Shown: in pieces, positions 8,439 to 14,948 of the stretch | How positions within the stretch are numbered: the stretch's first letter is position 1 | Layout: every line of letters starts with the position of its first letter | Source: Candidatus Krumholzibacteriia bacterium | GTDB taxonomy: Bacteria > Krumholzibacteriota > Krumholzibacteriia > LZORAL124-64-63 | Assembly (NCBI GenBank): GCA_016744275.1 | Contig: JADGEP010000026.1 | Coordinates: 1-14,948, forward strand | Direction of reading: 5' to 3' | DNA: 14,948 bases | Position numbers and translations under genes: made by a program | The notes under the pieces: generated by a model | What the model was told of the DNA's origin: nothing | What the model saw: only the letters and a program-made list of their open reading frames with translations | Database searches by the model: none

Positions 8439-8481
8439 TAGAATAACACAGATTCCAATGCAGGAACCAGGTTCCGACTCA

Positions 8482-9528
8482 CTACGGAGTCATCGTGCTG
8501 TGAGCATCCTTGGCGTGGCACTTGTTGCAAAGCGAACGCTGGTTGACATCACCATAAGGATCGGGAATCGCATAGGAACCCGACTCTGCGCCATCTTCGT
8601 GCAAGAACGTCACGCTGAAGTCCCAGCGACCGGCGTCCGGAGCGGACGTGGCGTGGGCACGGTGACAGGAGATGCAGCTGACCTGGCTGGCAGCCGTCGG
8701 GCCAGCAGTCGAACCAACCGTATTGGCAGCATCTTCAAAAGGCACGTCGGCCAGGTAAGCCGTAGCGGCTACGCCACCGAGTTGATCGCTGGTACCGTTG
8801 TACAGGTTGTACGTCGTGGCAATGGTACCACCAAGAGTCGCACCGGAAGGATGGACCAATTGGGCATTGTTGGCGTGGAAGTCGCCGTGGCAGTTGCCAC
8901 ACCAAGCGCTCATGCCACCCTGGTAGGCGGTGTGCGAACCCTGGGTTTCGGCACCAAAGAATACCGACAGGCCTTCAGCCGTAGGGGCAGCGTTGGTGAA
9001 CGTCGCCACGCCATCTTGGACAACACGGCCAGCGCCGTACAGGAAACGGAAATCCTGCGTACCATGAGGATCATGGCAGCTGGTGCAACCCATAACCGCG
9101 GCCGGGAAGGTTCCGCCAGGAGCAGCGGTCAACGTAGCGTCAGCAGCGAGGCCGTGGCCAGGAGCGACGAGGTTGTGACCAGCAGCATCGCCGGAGATGG
9201 GGTTCAGGGCGCCGTTGTGCCCGTCATTCAGGTTGTCTTCCAGCAGGTAGACAAAGTTTCCGGCACCCTTGAGTGTCGGGGGGTTCAGCACGTCGGTGCC
9301 GAGGGTGTGCTCGATGTGATCATGGCAAGCGATGCAAACGTCGCTAGGGGAAGCGTCAACCAACAACCAGGGGTTGCCGTTGGGGCTGTCGCCGTCGATC
9401 AGAACGCCGTCTTGGCTGTTATGCATGGTATGGCAACCGTTGCAATGAGCGACACCACCGTCGTGAAACGCGGCGGCAGGGGTAGCAATAAGAGCCAGCC
9501 CGATGATGGTCAGCAGAGCCTTTCTCAT
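8482..9528 (-). CDS. omcS: OmcS-like six-heme c-type cytochrome (filament-forming family)
   Basis: 348 residues with a signal peptide cleaved after ATPAAA at 20. Six CXXCH heme sites lie at residues 29, 65, 148, 210, 285 and 334, and 14 further histidines are available as distal ligands. Compared from memory with G. sulfurreducens OmcS, the match is close and colinear: the mature start FHxGGVA-x-C-x-GCHTMHNS, then ADxTLTxAPGGTxPA, CxSCHDPHG, GMSxWCxNCHxDxH, AxAYLxxxPFE, CxSCHRAHA and the end QRxLCNKCHAKD. OmcS polymerises outside the cell into electron-conducting wires with six hemes per subunit. This copy is shorter, mainly in loops between hemes 2-3, 3-4 and 5-6. The start is ATG, overlapping the previous stop (ATGA), with GGAGG seven bases upstream, the strongest ribosome-binding site in the operon. 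That it forms filaments is inference from family. Confidence 0.93.
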   Translation of the reverse strand: MRKALLTIIGLALIATPAAAFHDGGVAHCNGCHTMHNSQDGVLIDGDSPNGNPWLLVDASPSDVCIACHDHIEHTLGTDVLNPPTLKGAGNFVYLLEDNLNDGHNGALNPISGDAAGHNLVAPGHGLAADATLTAAPGGTFPAAVMGCTSCHDPHGTQDFRFLYGAGRVVQDGVATFTNAAPTAEGLSVFFGAETQGSHTAYQGGMSAWCGNCHGDFHANNAQLVHPSGATLGGTIATTYNLYNGTSDQLGGVAATAYLADVPFEDAANTVGSTAGPTAASQVSCISCHRAHATSAPDAGRWDFSVTFLHEDGAESGSYAIPDPYGDVNQRSLCNKCHAKDAHSTMTP

Positions 9529-10703
9529 TCTGAAACCTCCAGATGAGACACAGTAACAGGGTTTTGCGGATCACTGGATCCGCGGCTAGGAGAATTGAAG
9601 GGATAGGACGTGTGGCGGGAATCGGCTTCTTCGGTGGTCTCCGCCGAACCTTGGGGCGAGGCGGTTTCTTGGGCACTGCTCTGATTTCGGCCACGAACGA
9701 ATTCGGGCAGTGCGCAAACTTGGATTTTGTTTTGAAAGATTTGGCCAATGACGACCTTACCCGCCGTGGGGATCGCCAGAAGGGAGGGATTCATGAACCA
9801 GCCAGGGCTCGTGCCCTTGCCGCCAAATTCGCCCACGACCTGGCCTTGGGTGTCGTAGCAGACGACACAGAAGCGGCCTTGATCCAACACAGCCACGATG
9901 CCTTCAGGGGAAACTTCCACGGCAACCGGGAAATTCAAGGCACCGGGCTTGGCGCCAAAGTGTCCGATGGAGCCCAGGAATTGTCCGTCCAGGCCATGGC
10001 GCAGGATCGTGCCTTCGGTCACGGCTGGAATCAGCAATTCATCACCGGAGATGGCCATCAGGCCCAGGCCAACAAACTCTCCGGAGTCGCGTTCGGCTCT
10101 GCCCACTTTGAACGAGGATGCAAACCCCTCCGCCCAATTGATGGCCAAAACACGATTGGAACGATCATCCAACGCGTAAATGCGGCCATCATCGGCACAA
10201 GCCAGTGAACGAATGGCAACCGGGGAGCCCTCGAATTGGCTCGGCAGTGGGGTTGCGTCCAGAGGCAAACCGTCAAAATCGAAACGCTGCAGGATGCGTC
10301 CCTCACGGTTGGAACCCAACACGTATATATAGCCTTGAGGATCGGTCACGATATCGGCCGGTGCCGTGACGTGGGTACCGATCTTAAATTCGTATTTGTA
10401 TGATCCGGAAGCAGCAAACACGACCACACGATTGTTGCCCGAGTCGGCAACCAGCAACTCTCCGTGAAAGCGATCCCAGTGCATGGCCGTGGGCCGCTTG
10501 ATCACATCGGCGATGCCGGGCGTGGTGACAAAACGGACAAAAGTCGCCGGTACTGCCAATTGCTGCGAGTCTTCCTCGGCCGCCAGATCCGCTGGCCCCC
10601 ACGTGATCACCAAAAGCACAGCAAAAAGCAGGGACAACGCGAATCCATCGCGTCGGCTCTGTTTTTGGGTGGCATTTCTGTGATCAATCACTGGTTTTTT
10701 CAC
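9525..10703 (-). CDS. Exported NHL-repeat beta-propeller protein, first gene of the cytochrome operon
   Basis: 392 residues from a GTG start. A basic N-terminus and hydrophobic stretch at 21-37 with a likely cleavage at LAA near 42 indicate export. NHL-type repeats follow, for example GELLVADSGNNRVVVF, GYIYVLGSNREGRILQRFD, GRIYALDDRSNRVLAI and GIVAVLDQGR, about five or six blades. The last 50 residues are rich in Ser, Thr, Glu, Pro and Gly and look disordered. A pair of cysteines (RFCVVC) falls in one blade. The gene overlaps the OmcS-like start by four bases. As I recall it, the Geobacter omcS neighbourhood also has an NHL-repeat gene, which fits a companion role in assembly or display of the filament. 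The GTG start is moderately sure: the best Shine-Dalgarno-like bases (AAAAGG) lie 19 bases upstream, separated from it by a small hairpin at 10708-10722. Confidence 0.87.
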   Translation of the reverse strand: MKKPVIDHRNATQKQSRRDGFALSLLFAVLLVITWGPADLAAEEDSQQLAVPATFVRFVTTPGIADVIKRPTAMHWDRFHGELLVADSGNNRVVVFAASGSYKYEFKIGTHVTAPADIVTDPQGYIYVLGSNREGRILQRFDFDGLPLDATPLPSQFEGSPVAIRSLACADDGRIYALDDRSNRVLAINWAEGFASSFKVGRAERDSGEFVGLGLMAISGDELLIPAVTEGTILRHGLDGQFLGSIGHFGAKPGALNFPVAVEVSPEGIVAVLDQGRFCVVCYDTQGQVVGEFGGKGTSPGWFMNPSLLAIPTAGKVVIGQIFQNKIQVCALPEFVRGRNQSSAQETASPQGSAETTEEADSRHTSYPFNSPSRGSSDPQNPVTVSHLEVSE

Positions 10704-10707
10704 TTTC

Positions 10708-10727
10708 GTGCGGCTCGCGCACCTTTT
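10708..10727 (-). promoter_or_regulatory. Ribosome-binding region of the first operon gene with a bridging mini-hairpin
   Basis: Read on the minus strand, AAAAGG (10722-10727) is followed by a 5-bp stem, GTGCG pairing with CGCAC around a five-base loop, and then GAAA and the GTG start at 10703. Folding of the stem would bring the distant Shine-Dalgarno bases near the start codon, so opening or closing it could change translation. The elements are seen in the sequence; the effect is inference. Confidence 0.3.
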
Positions 10728-10756
10728 GCCGGGTTGCTATTTTTTTGACAAGTGGA

Positions 10757-10785
10757 ATTTAACACACATTTGTCACAGAGAACAA
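10757..10785 (-). promoter_or_regulatory. Candidate sigma-70-type promoter for the cytochrome operon
   Basis: On the minus strand TTGTTC (10785-10780) and TTAAAT (10762-10757) are 17 bases apart in an AT-rich stretch. Transcription would start near 10750 and leave a leader of about 47 bases. Matches to the consensus hexamers are only partial (3 and 4 of 6), so this is one of several possibilities. Confidence 0.3.
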
Positions 10786-10841
10786 GTCCAATCATTCTCA
10801 TAGTGTTTTAAATGCCTGATATCAAACCTATTGCAGACTTT

Positions 10842-10857
10842 CGCAATTAATTGCCCA
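10842..10857 (-). promoter_or_regulatory. Candidate sigma-54-type promoter or palindromic operator
   Basis: On the minus strand TGGGCAATTAATTGCG has GG and GC separated by exactly ten bases with the TGG and TTGC parts of the -24/-12 consensus. Its central GCAATTAATTGC (10843-10854) is also a perfect 12-bp palindrome, so it may instead be a repressor or activator site. If a promoter, it would start transcription near 10830 and leave a leader of about 125 bases before the NHL gene. Confidence 0.3.
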
Positions 10858-11022
10858 ACGACCCAGCGGGTACAATTATGACAACTGCGTGACATGGCGC
10901 CGTTGCAACTTGCATCATTTCAACTGTTTTCGGGGGACTGAAAATAACATTCAAAACTAAATTTAGTCATTTAAATTGATTTTAGATGTCAACTGGCAAA
11001 AGCAATGTCACGAAAGCTCGTG

Positions 11023-11160
11023 TTATTTTTTCAACGTTTTGTCGATCAATTCTGAGCAATACCCTCCCGCAAGGCTGGGACTTATCACCAACCGCTCCAG
11101 GACCGGCCCAAGCTCGATCGCGCCCCAGCCCTCCAGAAACGGCCCCAATGGGGTAATCCA
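11023..11160 (-). pseudogene. Possible small gene or decayed 3' gene remnant
   Basis: Between the secF terminator and the AT-rich operon leader, one minus-strand frame is open for about 45 codons and ends in TAA at 11023. Its codons favour G or C in the third position (many CTG, GAG, ATC, GGC) and the peptide is plausible as a protein end: GPFLEGWGAIELGPVLERL, then a Gly/Ser stretch and a basic tail TLKK. Upstream the frame runs into the terminator hairpin, and no start with a ribosome-binding site is visible. It is either the tail of a lost gene or chance. No family is recognised. Confidence 0.2.
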
Positions 11161-11161
11161 C

Positions 11162-11198
11162 AAAAAACCTCCCGCTGGCAAATGCCAACGGGAGGTTT
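11162..11198 (-). terminator. Rho-independent terminator of secD-secF
   Basis: The arms AAACCTCCCG (11165-11174) and CGGGAGGTTT (11189-11198) pair perfectly, with inner TGGCA/TGCCA pairing. On the minus strand the stem is followed directly by a run of six T (11162-11167). It begins 28 bases after the secF stop. It separates secDF transcription from the cytochrome operon, which therefore needs its own promoter. Confidence 0.9.
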
Positions 11199-11225
11199 CA
11201 ATCACCAGTAAATGCGGGGAGATCC

Positions 11226-12152
11226 CTACATATCAGTAGCCATCCGCTTCTTGTCAGCCAGGCGACGCTCGCTCCACCACACCAAGATTGGCGAGGCGAT
11301 GAACATCGAGCTATAGGTACCAACAATCACGCCAAAGCACAGGGCAAAGGCGAAATCATGGATAACCGGACCACCCAGCACATAAAGCACCACAGCCACG
11401 ATGAAGGTTGTCACCGAGGTGAGCACCGTACGGCTCAAGCACTCGTTGATCGAGCGGTTGATGACCTCGCGGTAGCTCTCCTTGCGGCGCAGCTTCATAT
11501 TCTCGCGGATCCGGTCAAAGACCACGATCGTATCATTCAGTGAATAACCGATGATCGTCAGGAAGGCCGCGATGATCGAGAGGCTGATCTCGAGGTTCAG
11601 CAGTGAAAAAATGCCCAGCGTCAGCGTGACATCATGCACCAGGGCCATGATCGCCGCGATGCCGTAGCGGAAGACGAAGCGGAACGTGATGTAGAGCACG
11701 ATCAACGACAGGGCCGCCACGATGCTATTGGCCGCTGCGGTGCGCAACTCGCCACCGATTTTGGGCCCCACGCTCTCTTCACGACGCAATTCGATTTCCG
11801 TGCCTGGCAATTCGGCCCGCAGGTCGTTGAGCAGGACTTGAGCGGCATCGAGGGTTTCGACAGTCTGCTCAGGTGCCGCCACGGTGATCAGGAACTCATC
11901 GGCCGAGCCGAATTCCGTCACCTGCACACCCGCATACCCCTTGCCCTCAAGCGCCGAACGGATGTTCTGCACTTCGGGCACCGGAGCCATTTTCACCTGC
12001 AGCACCGAGCCACCCGTGAAGTCGATGCTCAGGCGAGGACCGCCGTGGATCAGCATCAAGACCGCGCTGATGATCACCAGCGCCGTCGAGAGAGTGAACG
12101 CGGGTTTCATGGCGCCCACGAAATTGATGCTGGGATTCTTGAAGAATTCCAT
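11226..12152 (-). CDS. secF: Protein translocase subunit SecF
   Basis: 308 residues, usual length for SecF. With SecD it forms the inner-membrane RND-type motor that uses the proton gradient to help release proteins exported through SecYEG. The first membrane helix (about 18-36) is followed by the SecD/F signature SIDFTGGSVLQV, a periplasmic domain, and five more membrane helices carrying GYSLNDTIVVFDRIRE, the SecF signature in helix 4-5. The C-terminus is basic (RRLADKKR). The ATG has GGAAAGG about ten bases upstream. It lies 94 bases after the secD stop in a GC-rich spacer containing CCGGGCCCGG, so both are probably on one message that ends at the terminator at 11162-11198. Confidence 0.97.
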   Translation of the reverse strand: MEFFKNPSINFVGAMKPAFTLSTALVIISAVLMLIHGGPRLSIDFTGGSVLQVKMAPVPEVQNIRSALEGKGYAGVQVTEFGSADEFLITVAAPEQTVETLDAAQVLLNDLRAELPGTEIELRREESVGPKIGGELRTAAANSIVAALSLIVLYITFRFVFRYGIAAIMALVHDVTLTLGIFSLLNLEISLSIIAAFLTIIGYSLNDTIVVFDRIRENMKLRRKESYREVINRSINECLSRTVLTSVTTFIVAVVLYVLGGPVIHDFAFALCFGVIVGTYSSMFIASPILVWWSERRLADKKRMATDM

Positions 12153-12246
12153 GTCTTTGTGACCTTTCCCGGGCCGGGCCCGGATGCGTCCCGCCCATCA
12201 AAGGGGCAGGGTATCAATGACAAGATTCCAACGGCAAGCCGCGGAA

Positions 12247-13974
12247 CTAGATGCTCATTTTCTGCGTGCCCTTGTTCCGCGTGATGAATTCCATCAACAC
12301 ACGGGTCATCACCAGGGCCGTAAACATGCTGGTCAGGATACCGATGCTCAGCGTCACCGCAAAACCCTTGATGGGGCCGGTGCCGAACCAGAGCAGGATC
12401 ACGCCGGCAATCAGCGTGGTCACGTTGGCATCGATAATGGTCCGGGTTGCGTTCGCATAACCGGACTGGACCGAAGCGCGGATGGTTTTCTCTTTGCGCA
12501 GTTCCTCACGGATGCGCTCGTTGATCAGCACGTTGGCATCCACGGCCATACCCACTGTCAGGATGATACCGGCAATACCGGGCAACGTGAGCACCAGGCC
12601 AAACTTGCCCAACACAGCCATCAGGATCACGATATTGCTGATCAAAGCCAACACCGTCACCACACCACTCATGCGGTAATAGACGAGCATGAACAGGATG
12701 ACCAGGATAGAGCCGTACATCGCCGCGCTCACACCCATGCGGATGGAGTCAGAACCGAGGCTCGGGCCCACGGTGCGCTCTTCAGCAATGTAAACATCGG
12801 TCGGCAGGGCACCGGCACGCAGCAGCAGGGCCAGATCGCTGGCTTCGCTGTTGGTGAAGTTGCCGCTGATCGAACCGCTGCCACTGGGAATCTTGCCCTG
12901 GATCACGGGAGCCGAACTGATGCGGCCGTCCAGGCTGATGGCCAGGAAGCGGCCGACGTTTTCGCCGGTCACTTTGGCGAACTGACGGGCGCCGCGGCTG
13001 TTCAGGGCAAAATTGACCTGCCACATTCCCGGACGATCCGGGTTCGAAGCGCTATTGGCATCGGTCAACTGAGCACCCGAAAGGATCGGCTTGGTTTCCA
13101 CCAGGTAGACCGGGCGCAACATCTGTCCCTGGCCGAAGTCCATGGGGTTCAGGTCGATCTGGAATTCGGATCCTCGCAACCGGGCGGCGGTGCGCGGATC
13201 GTCCAAAAGGGCCTGCAAGCGGTCCACGTTGTCTTCTTCGACAAACAGCGGAGTGCTCTGCAAGACGCCGCCCTGAGCCACCAGCAAACCGCTGAACGGA
13301 TGGGTTTTCAGATATTCGGAGTTGTCGGGCAGGATGTCACCATCGGCGCCCAGCACATCATCCAACTCACCAAAAGGGTTGTCAGCGGAATCAGCGGCGG
13401 CGGCCGCCACTTCGGTCTCTTCAACGACCGGAGTCTCGATGGCGGCTTCTTCAACCGCTTCTTCGACAACATCCCGCGCATCGCCCAGGAAGACCTGATC
13501 CAGGCGCTCCAAAGCGCTCTGGATGTCGTCAGCCTGACGCACCATGCGGAATTCCAGCTTGGCCGTTTGACCGATCAGGTTCTTGGCGCGTTCGGGATCC
13601 TGCAGACCAGGCAATTTGACGACGATTCGACTGGAACCGAAGGTCGTGATTTCGGGCTCCGAAACACCGAACTTGTCGATGCGGTTGTAGAGGATCTCCT
13701 TGACCCGCAACAACGCGTCTTCGGCCTCGCTGGCGTTCATGCCTTCCTGTTCCACTTCCAGGACCAGGTACATGCCGCCTTTAAGATCCAGCCCACGCCG
13801 GATGGCTTTGGCATCGATGTCGGCGATTTCGGCCAACCGCTCAGGGTTGTCCTGGGCTGCCTCACGTTCGGCAGACGAAATGGACAAGGCCTTGAAGGTC
13901 GGCAGTAGCCCCCAAATGGACAGCAGAAGGACGACGATTGTCAGCCCGGCCCTGTACTGCAGGGATCGGTTCAT
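12247..13974 (-). CDS. secD: Protein translocase subunit SecD
   Basis: 575 residues. The N-terminal helix (10-24) is followed by GLDLKGGMYLVLEV at 61-74, the P1 periplasmic domain, FLAISLDGRISSAPVI near 343-358, and five C-terminal membrane helices with GMAVDANVLINERIREE at about 475-491, all diagnostic of SecD. Partner of SecF in proton-driven release of exported proteins. Unusual is an acidic and alanine-rich stretch at about 167-215 (repeated E, V and A, then DNPFGELDD) inserted in the periplasmic part, probably a flexible loop. ATG start with GGGAG eight bases upstream. The yajC gene often found before secD is not here; upstream is an unrelated ferredoxin-like gene. Confidence 0.97.
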   Translation of the reverse strand: MNRSLQYRAGLTIVVLLLSIWGLLPTFKALSISSAEREAAQDNPERLAEIADIDAKAIRRGLDLKGGMYLVLEVEQEGMNASEAEDALLRVKEILYNRIDKFGVSEPEITTFGSSRIVVKLPGLQDPERAKNLIGQTAKLEFRMVRQADDIQSALERLDQVFLGDARDVVEEAVEEAAIETPVVEETEVAAAAADSADNPFGELDDVLGADGDILPDNSEYLKTHPFSGLLVAQGGVLQSTPLFVEEDNVDRLQALLDDPRTAARLRGSEFQIDLNPMDFGQGQMLRPVYLVETKPILSGAQLTDANSASNPDRPGMWQVNFALNSRGARQFAKVTGENVGRFLAISLDGRISSAPVIQGKIPSGSGSISGNFTNSEASDLALLLRAGALPTDVYIAEERTVGPSLGSDSIRMGVSAAMYGSILVILFMLVYYRMSGVVTVLALISNIVILMAVLGKFGLVLTLPGIAGIILTVGMAVDANVLINERIREELRKEKTIRASVQSGYANATRTIIDANVTTLIAGVILLWFGTGPIKGFAVTLSIGILTSMFTALVMTRVLMEFITRNKGTQKMSI

Positions 13975-14002
13975 GGCTCAACTCCCACAAATGCTGAAGA
14001 AC

Positions 14003-14044
14003 TCGACAAAAAAGAGCGCCCCCAAAAAGGAAATTCAAGGGGCG
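14003..14044 (-). terminator. Terminator-like hairpin in the secD leader
   Basis: On the minus strand CGCCCC (14044-14039) can pair with GGGGCG (14022-14017) across a 16-base loop, followed by a run of six T (14012-14007 region). It sits about 30 bases before the secD start. It could terminate the upstream ferredoxin-like gene or act as an attenuator of secD. The loop is large and the stem short, so confidence is low. Confidence 0.35.
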
Positions 14045-14192
14045 ACAACTGAAAGAAACGCGCACGATGCTATCCGGGTATTGCTCATTTAAAGAGCATG
14101 AACGGGCCCCAAACGGGATCCATACAGATGTCCAGGACGCATTTCGGCGGCCGCGTCCAAGGACACGAACCCACCGTCAAATTGCGGAGCGA

Positions 14193-14201
14193 ATGATAAC
14201 A
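14193..14201 (-). promoter_or_regulatory. Candidate extended -10 promoter for secD-secF
   Basis: Minus-strand TGTTATCAT fits an extended -10 element (TG, one base, TATCAT). A -35 box is poor. Transcription would start near 14186, giving a leader of about 210 bases that includes a small TGCTC/GAGCA hairpin near 14082-14098 and the terminator-like stem at 14003-14044. Confidence 0.35.
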
Positions 14202-14235
14202 CAATTCAGCGGGAAATACCAGAAAATCCGTGGAT

Positions 14236-14948
14236 TCAGACAGTTACCAAGCGGTAGGCGGTTTCTCCCAGCCCGATGGCTTCGGCCCTGGCCAAAAGCG
14301 TATCCGGCAATTGCTTAAACCCGCTCCAATCGCTCAGTTTGCCCCCCATGCGCTGGCTGATCAGGTCATGGGTGGCCTGATCCAAGGCCACGGGGTCACG
14401 AGAAGCCAGGATACCGATATTGCCCAGGCGATCTCTTTGACGCGAACGTGCCCCACCACTCTGACGATCCAGGCGCACCAAAAAGCTGATGTACAACTGC
14501 CGGGAGGCCTCGCCACCGGTGACGCGCCGGCTGGCCGCCAAGGCGGCGTCGGCAACGCGAGCCTGAAACGACGGCACCCCAGCTTCCTCTTCAGGGTTGA
14601 TGCCCGCCATGAAGCACACATTCATGCATTCACCGCATCCGGTGCACAGTTCGTGGTCGATGAAGGCTCGGCCGGCGCTGAGCTTGATCGCGTCAAAGAG
14701 GCACACGGTCATGCAAACGCCACAACCAGCACAAAGAGGCGTATCCACCTTGGGCCGGATGCTCTGGTGCAGAGCGATCTTGCTTGCCCGGTCGGCCAGG
14801 CCCACCCCCAGGGTGGTGATGGCCCCTCTCATCCCCACGTGGGGATGAGGCCGTACCGGTGTCAGCACACACAAATTGTCGGCAGCGGCCAGCCCACCGG
14901 CCAAGGCGTGGGCCGTCAAATCCGAATCCGCAGGCAACTCGGTGACCA
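14236..14948 (-). CDS. DUF362-type protein with two [4Fe-4S] ferredoxin motifs (5' end beyond window)
   Basis: The frame is open to the right edge, so the first part of the gene is missing; about 236 codons are visible. Two ferredoxin-type clusters are coded near 14700-14745 (CAGCGVCMTVC) and 14610-14650 (CTGCGECMNVC), with the usual proline replaced by Leu-Phe or Phe-Met after the fourth cysteine. Around them are stretches typical of DUF362: MRGAITTLGVGLADR before the clusters and the C-terminal DPVALDQATHDLI. These proteins are usually cytoplasmic iron-sulfur proteins of unproven function, often about 370-390 residues. No link to the cytochrome operon is implied; it is separated from it by secDF and a terminator. 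Confidence 0.85.
   Translation of the reverse strand, partial: VTELPADSDLTAHALAGGLAAADNLCVLTPVRPHPHVGMRGAITTLGVGLADRASKIALHQSIRPKVDTPLCAGCGVCMTVCLFDAIKLSAGRAFIDHELCTGCGECMNVCFMAGINPEEEAGVPSFQARVADAALAASRRVTGGEASRQLYISFLVRLDRQSGGARSRQRDRLGNIGILASRDPVALDQATHDLISQRMGGKLSDWSGFKQLPDTLLARAEAIGLGETAYRLVTV

Larger units (their letters stand above)
10704..11161. other. Intergenic region between secF and the cytochrome operon
   Basis: About 460 bases without a convincing intact gene. The part nearest the operon (about 10740-11045) is clearly AT-rich and holds the promoter candidates listed separately. The part nearest secF (about 11050-11160) is GC-rich and codon-like. Minus-strand arms at about 11068-11076 and 11127-11135 (CCCAGCC against GGCTGGG) could form a long-range stem. 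I saw no tRNA, CRISPR or insertion sequence here. Confidence 0.6.
13975..14235. other. Intergenic leader between the DUF362-like gene and secD
   Basis: About 260 bases with no gene. It holds the promoter candidate and the two stems named in neighbouring entries. No yajC-like reading frame is present. Confidence 0.6.

Noticed and set aside
10704..11161. A GEMM-type (cyclic dinucleotide) riboswitch before the cytochrome operon
   Set aside because: Such riboswitches precede some Geobacter cytochrome genes, so I looked for one, but the conserved CGCAAAGC-like core is not visible on the minus strand.
10976..11239. An 87-codon plus-strand frame in the intergenic region
   Set aside because: It runs through the AT-rich leader, the secF terminator and into the end of secF, with no ribosome-binding site and an odd Pro/Ser/Arg-rich product.
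12184..13908. A 574-codon plus-strand frame opposite secD
   Set aside because: The minus strand clearly codes SecD with all signatures. The plus-strand product is rich in His, Gln and Asp as expected of an antisense shadow.

Overview
The window reads as one strand of a Gram-negative, respiring bacterium with moderately high GC and an outer membrane. All convincing genes lie on the minus strand, so the text runs from right to left. The taxon cannot be named from this sequence. SecD and SecF are separate proteins. The cytochrome cluster resembles what is known from Geobacter, but its gene order and the divergence of its cytochrome suggest another lineage, possibly an uncultured phylum. That placement is inference only.

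Right part (14948-11226): the 3' part of a DUF362-type protein with two [4Fe-4S] ferredoxin motifs, a leader of about 260 bases, then secD and secF. An intrinsic terminator follows secF at 11162-11198. Between it and the next gene lie about 460 AT-rich bases that hold candidate promoters and, at the secF end, a possible gene remnant.

Left part (10703-1): eight genes, mostly overlapping or nearly touching, form one apparent operon. In order they encode an NHL beta-propeller protein, a six-heme cytochrome that closely matches the OmcS nanowire cytochrome of Geobacter sulfurreducens, a second (YncE-like) beta-propeller protein with an extra N-terminal domain, a 699-residue outer-membrane beta-barrel with a discoidin-like insert, a small CsgG/LpoB-like lipoprotein, an exported protein with two domains of that same type, a parvulin-type peptidyl-prolyl isomerase/chaperone that seems to lack its catalytic histidines, and a multiheme cytochrome with at least 20 CXXCH sites in near-regular 23-25-residue steps. 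The last gene runs off the left edge.

My reading is that this operon makes, folds, exports and feeds an extracellular cytochrome filament. The OmcS-like protein would be the filament subunit. The propellers, isomerase and CsgG-like proteins are candidate assembly factors. The barrel is a candidate outer-membrane gate, and the 20-plus-heme protein a candidate electron conduit across the periplasm or envelope. The OmcS identification is strong. The division of labour among the other proteins is inference from order and fold.

Expression inside the operon looks tuned. The OmcS-like gene has the best Shine-Dalgarno sequence and is followed by a perfect 15-bp hairpin, as expected if it must be made in excess over its assembly partners.
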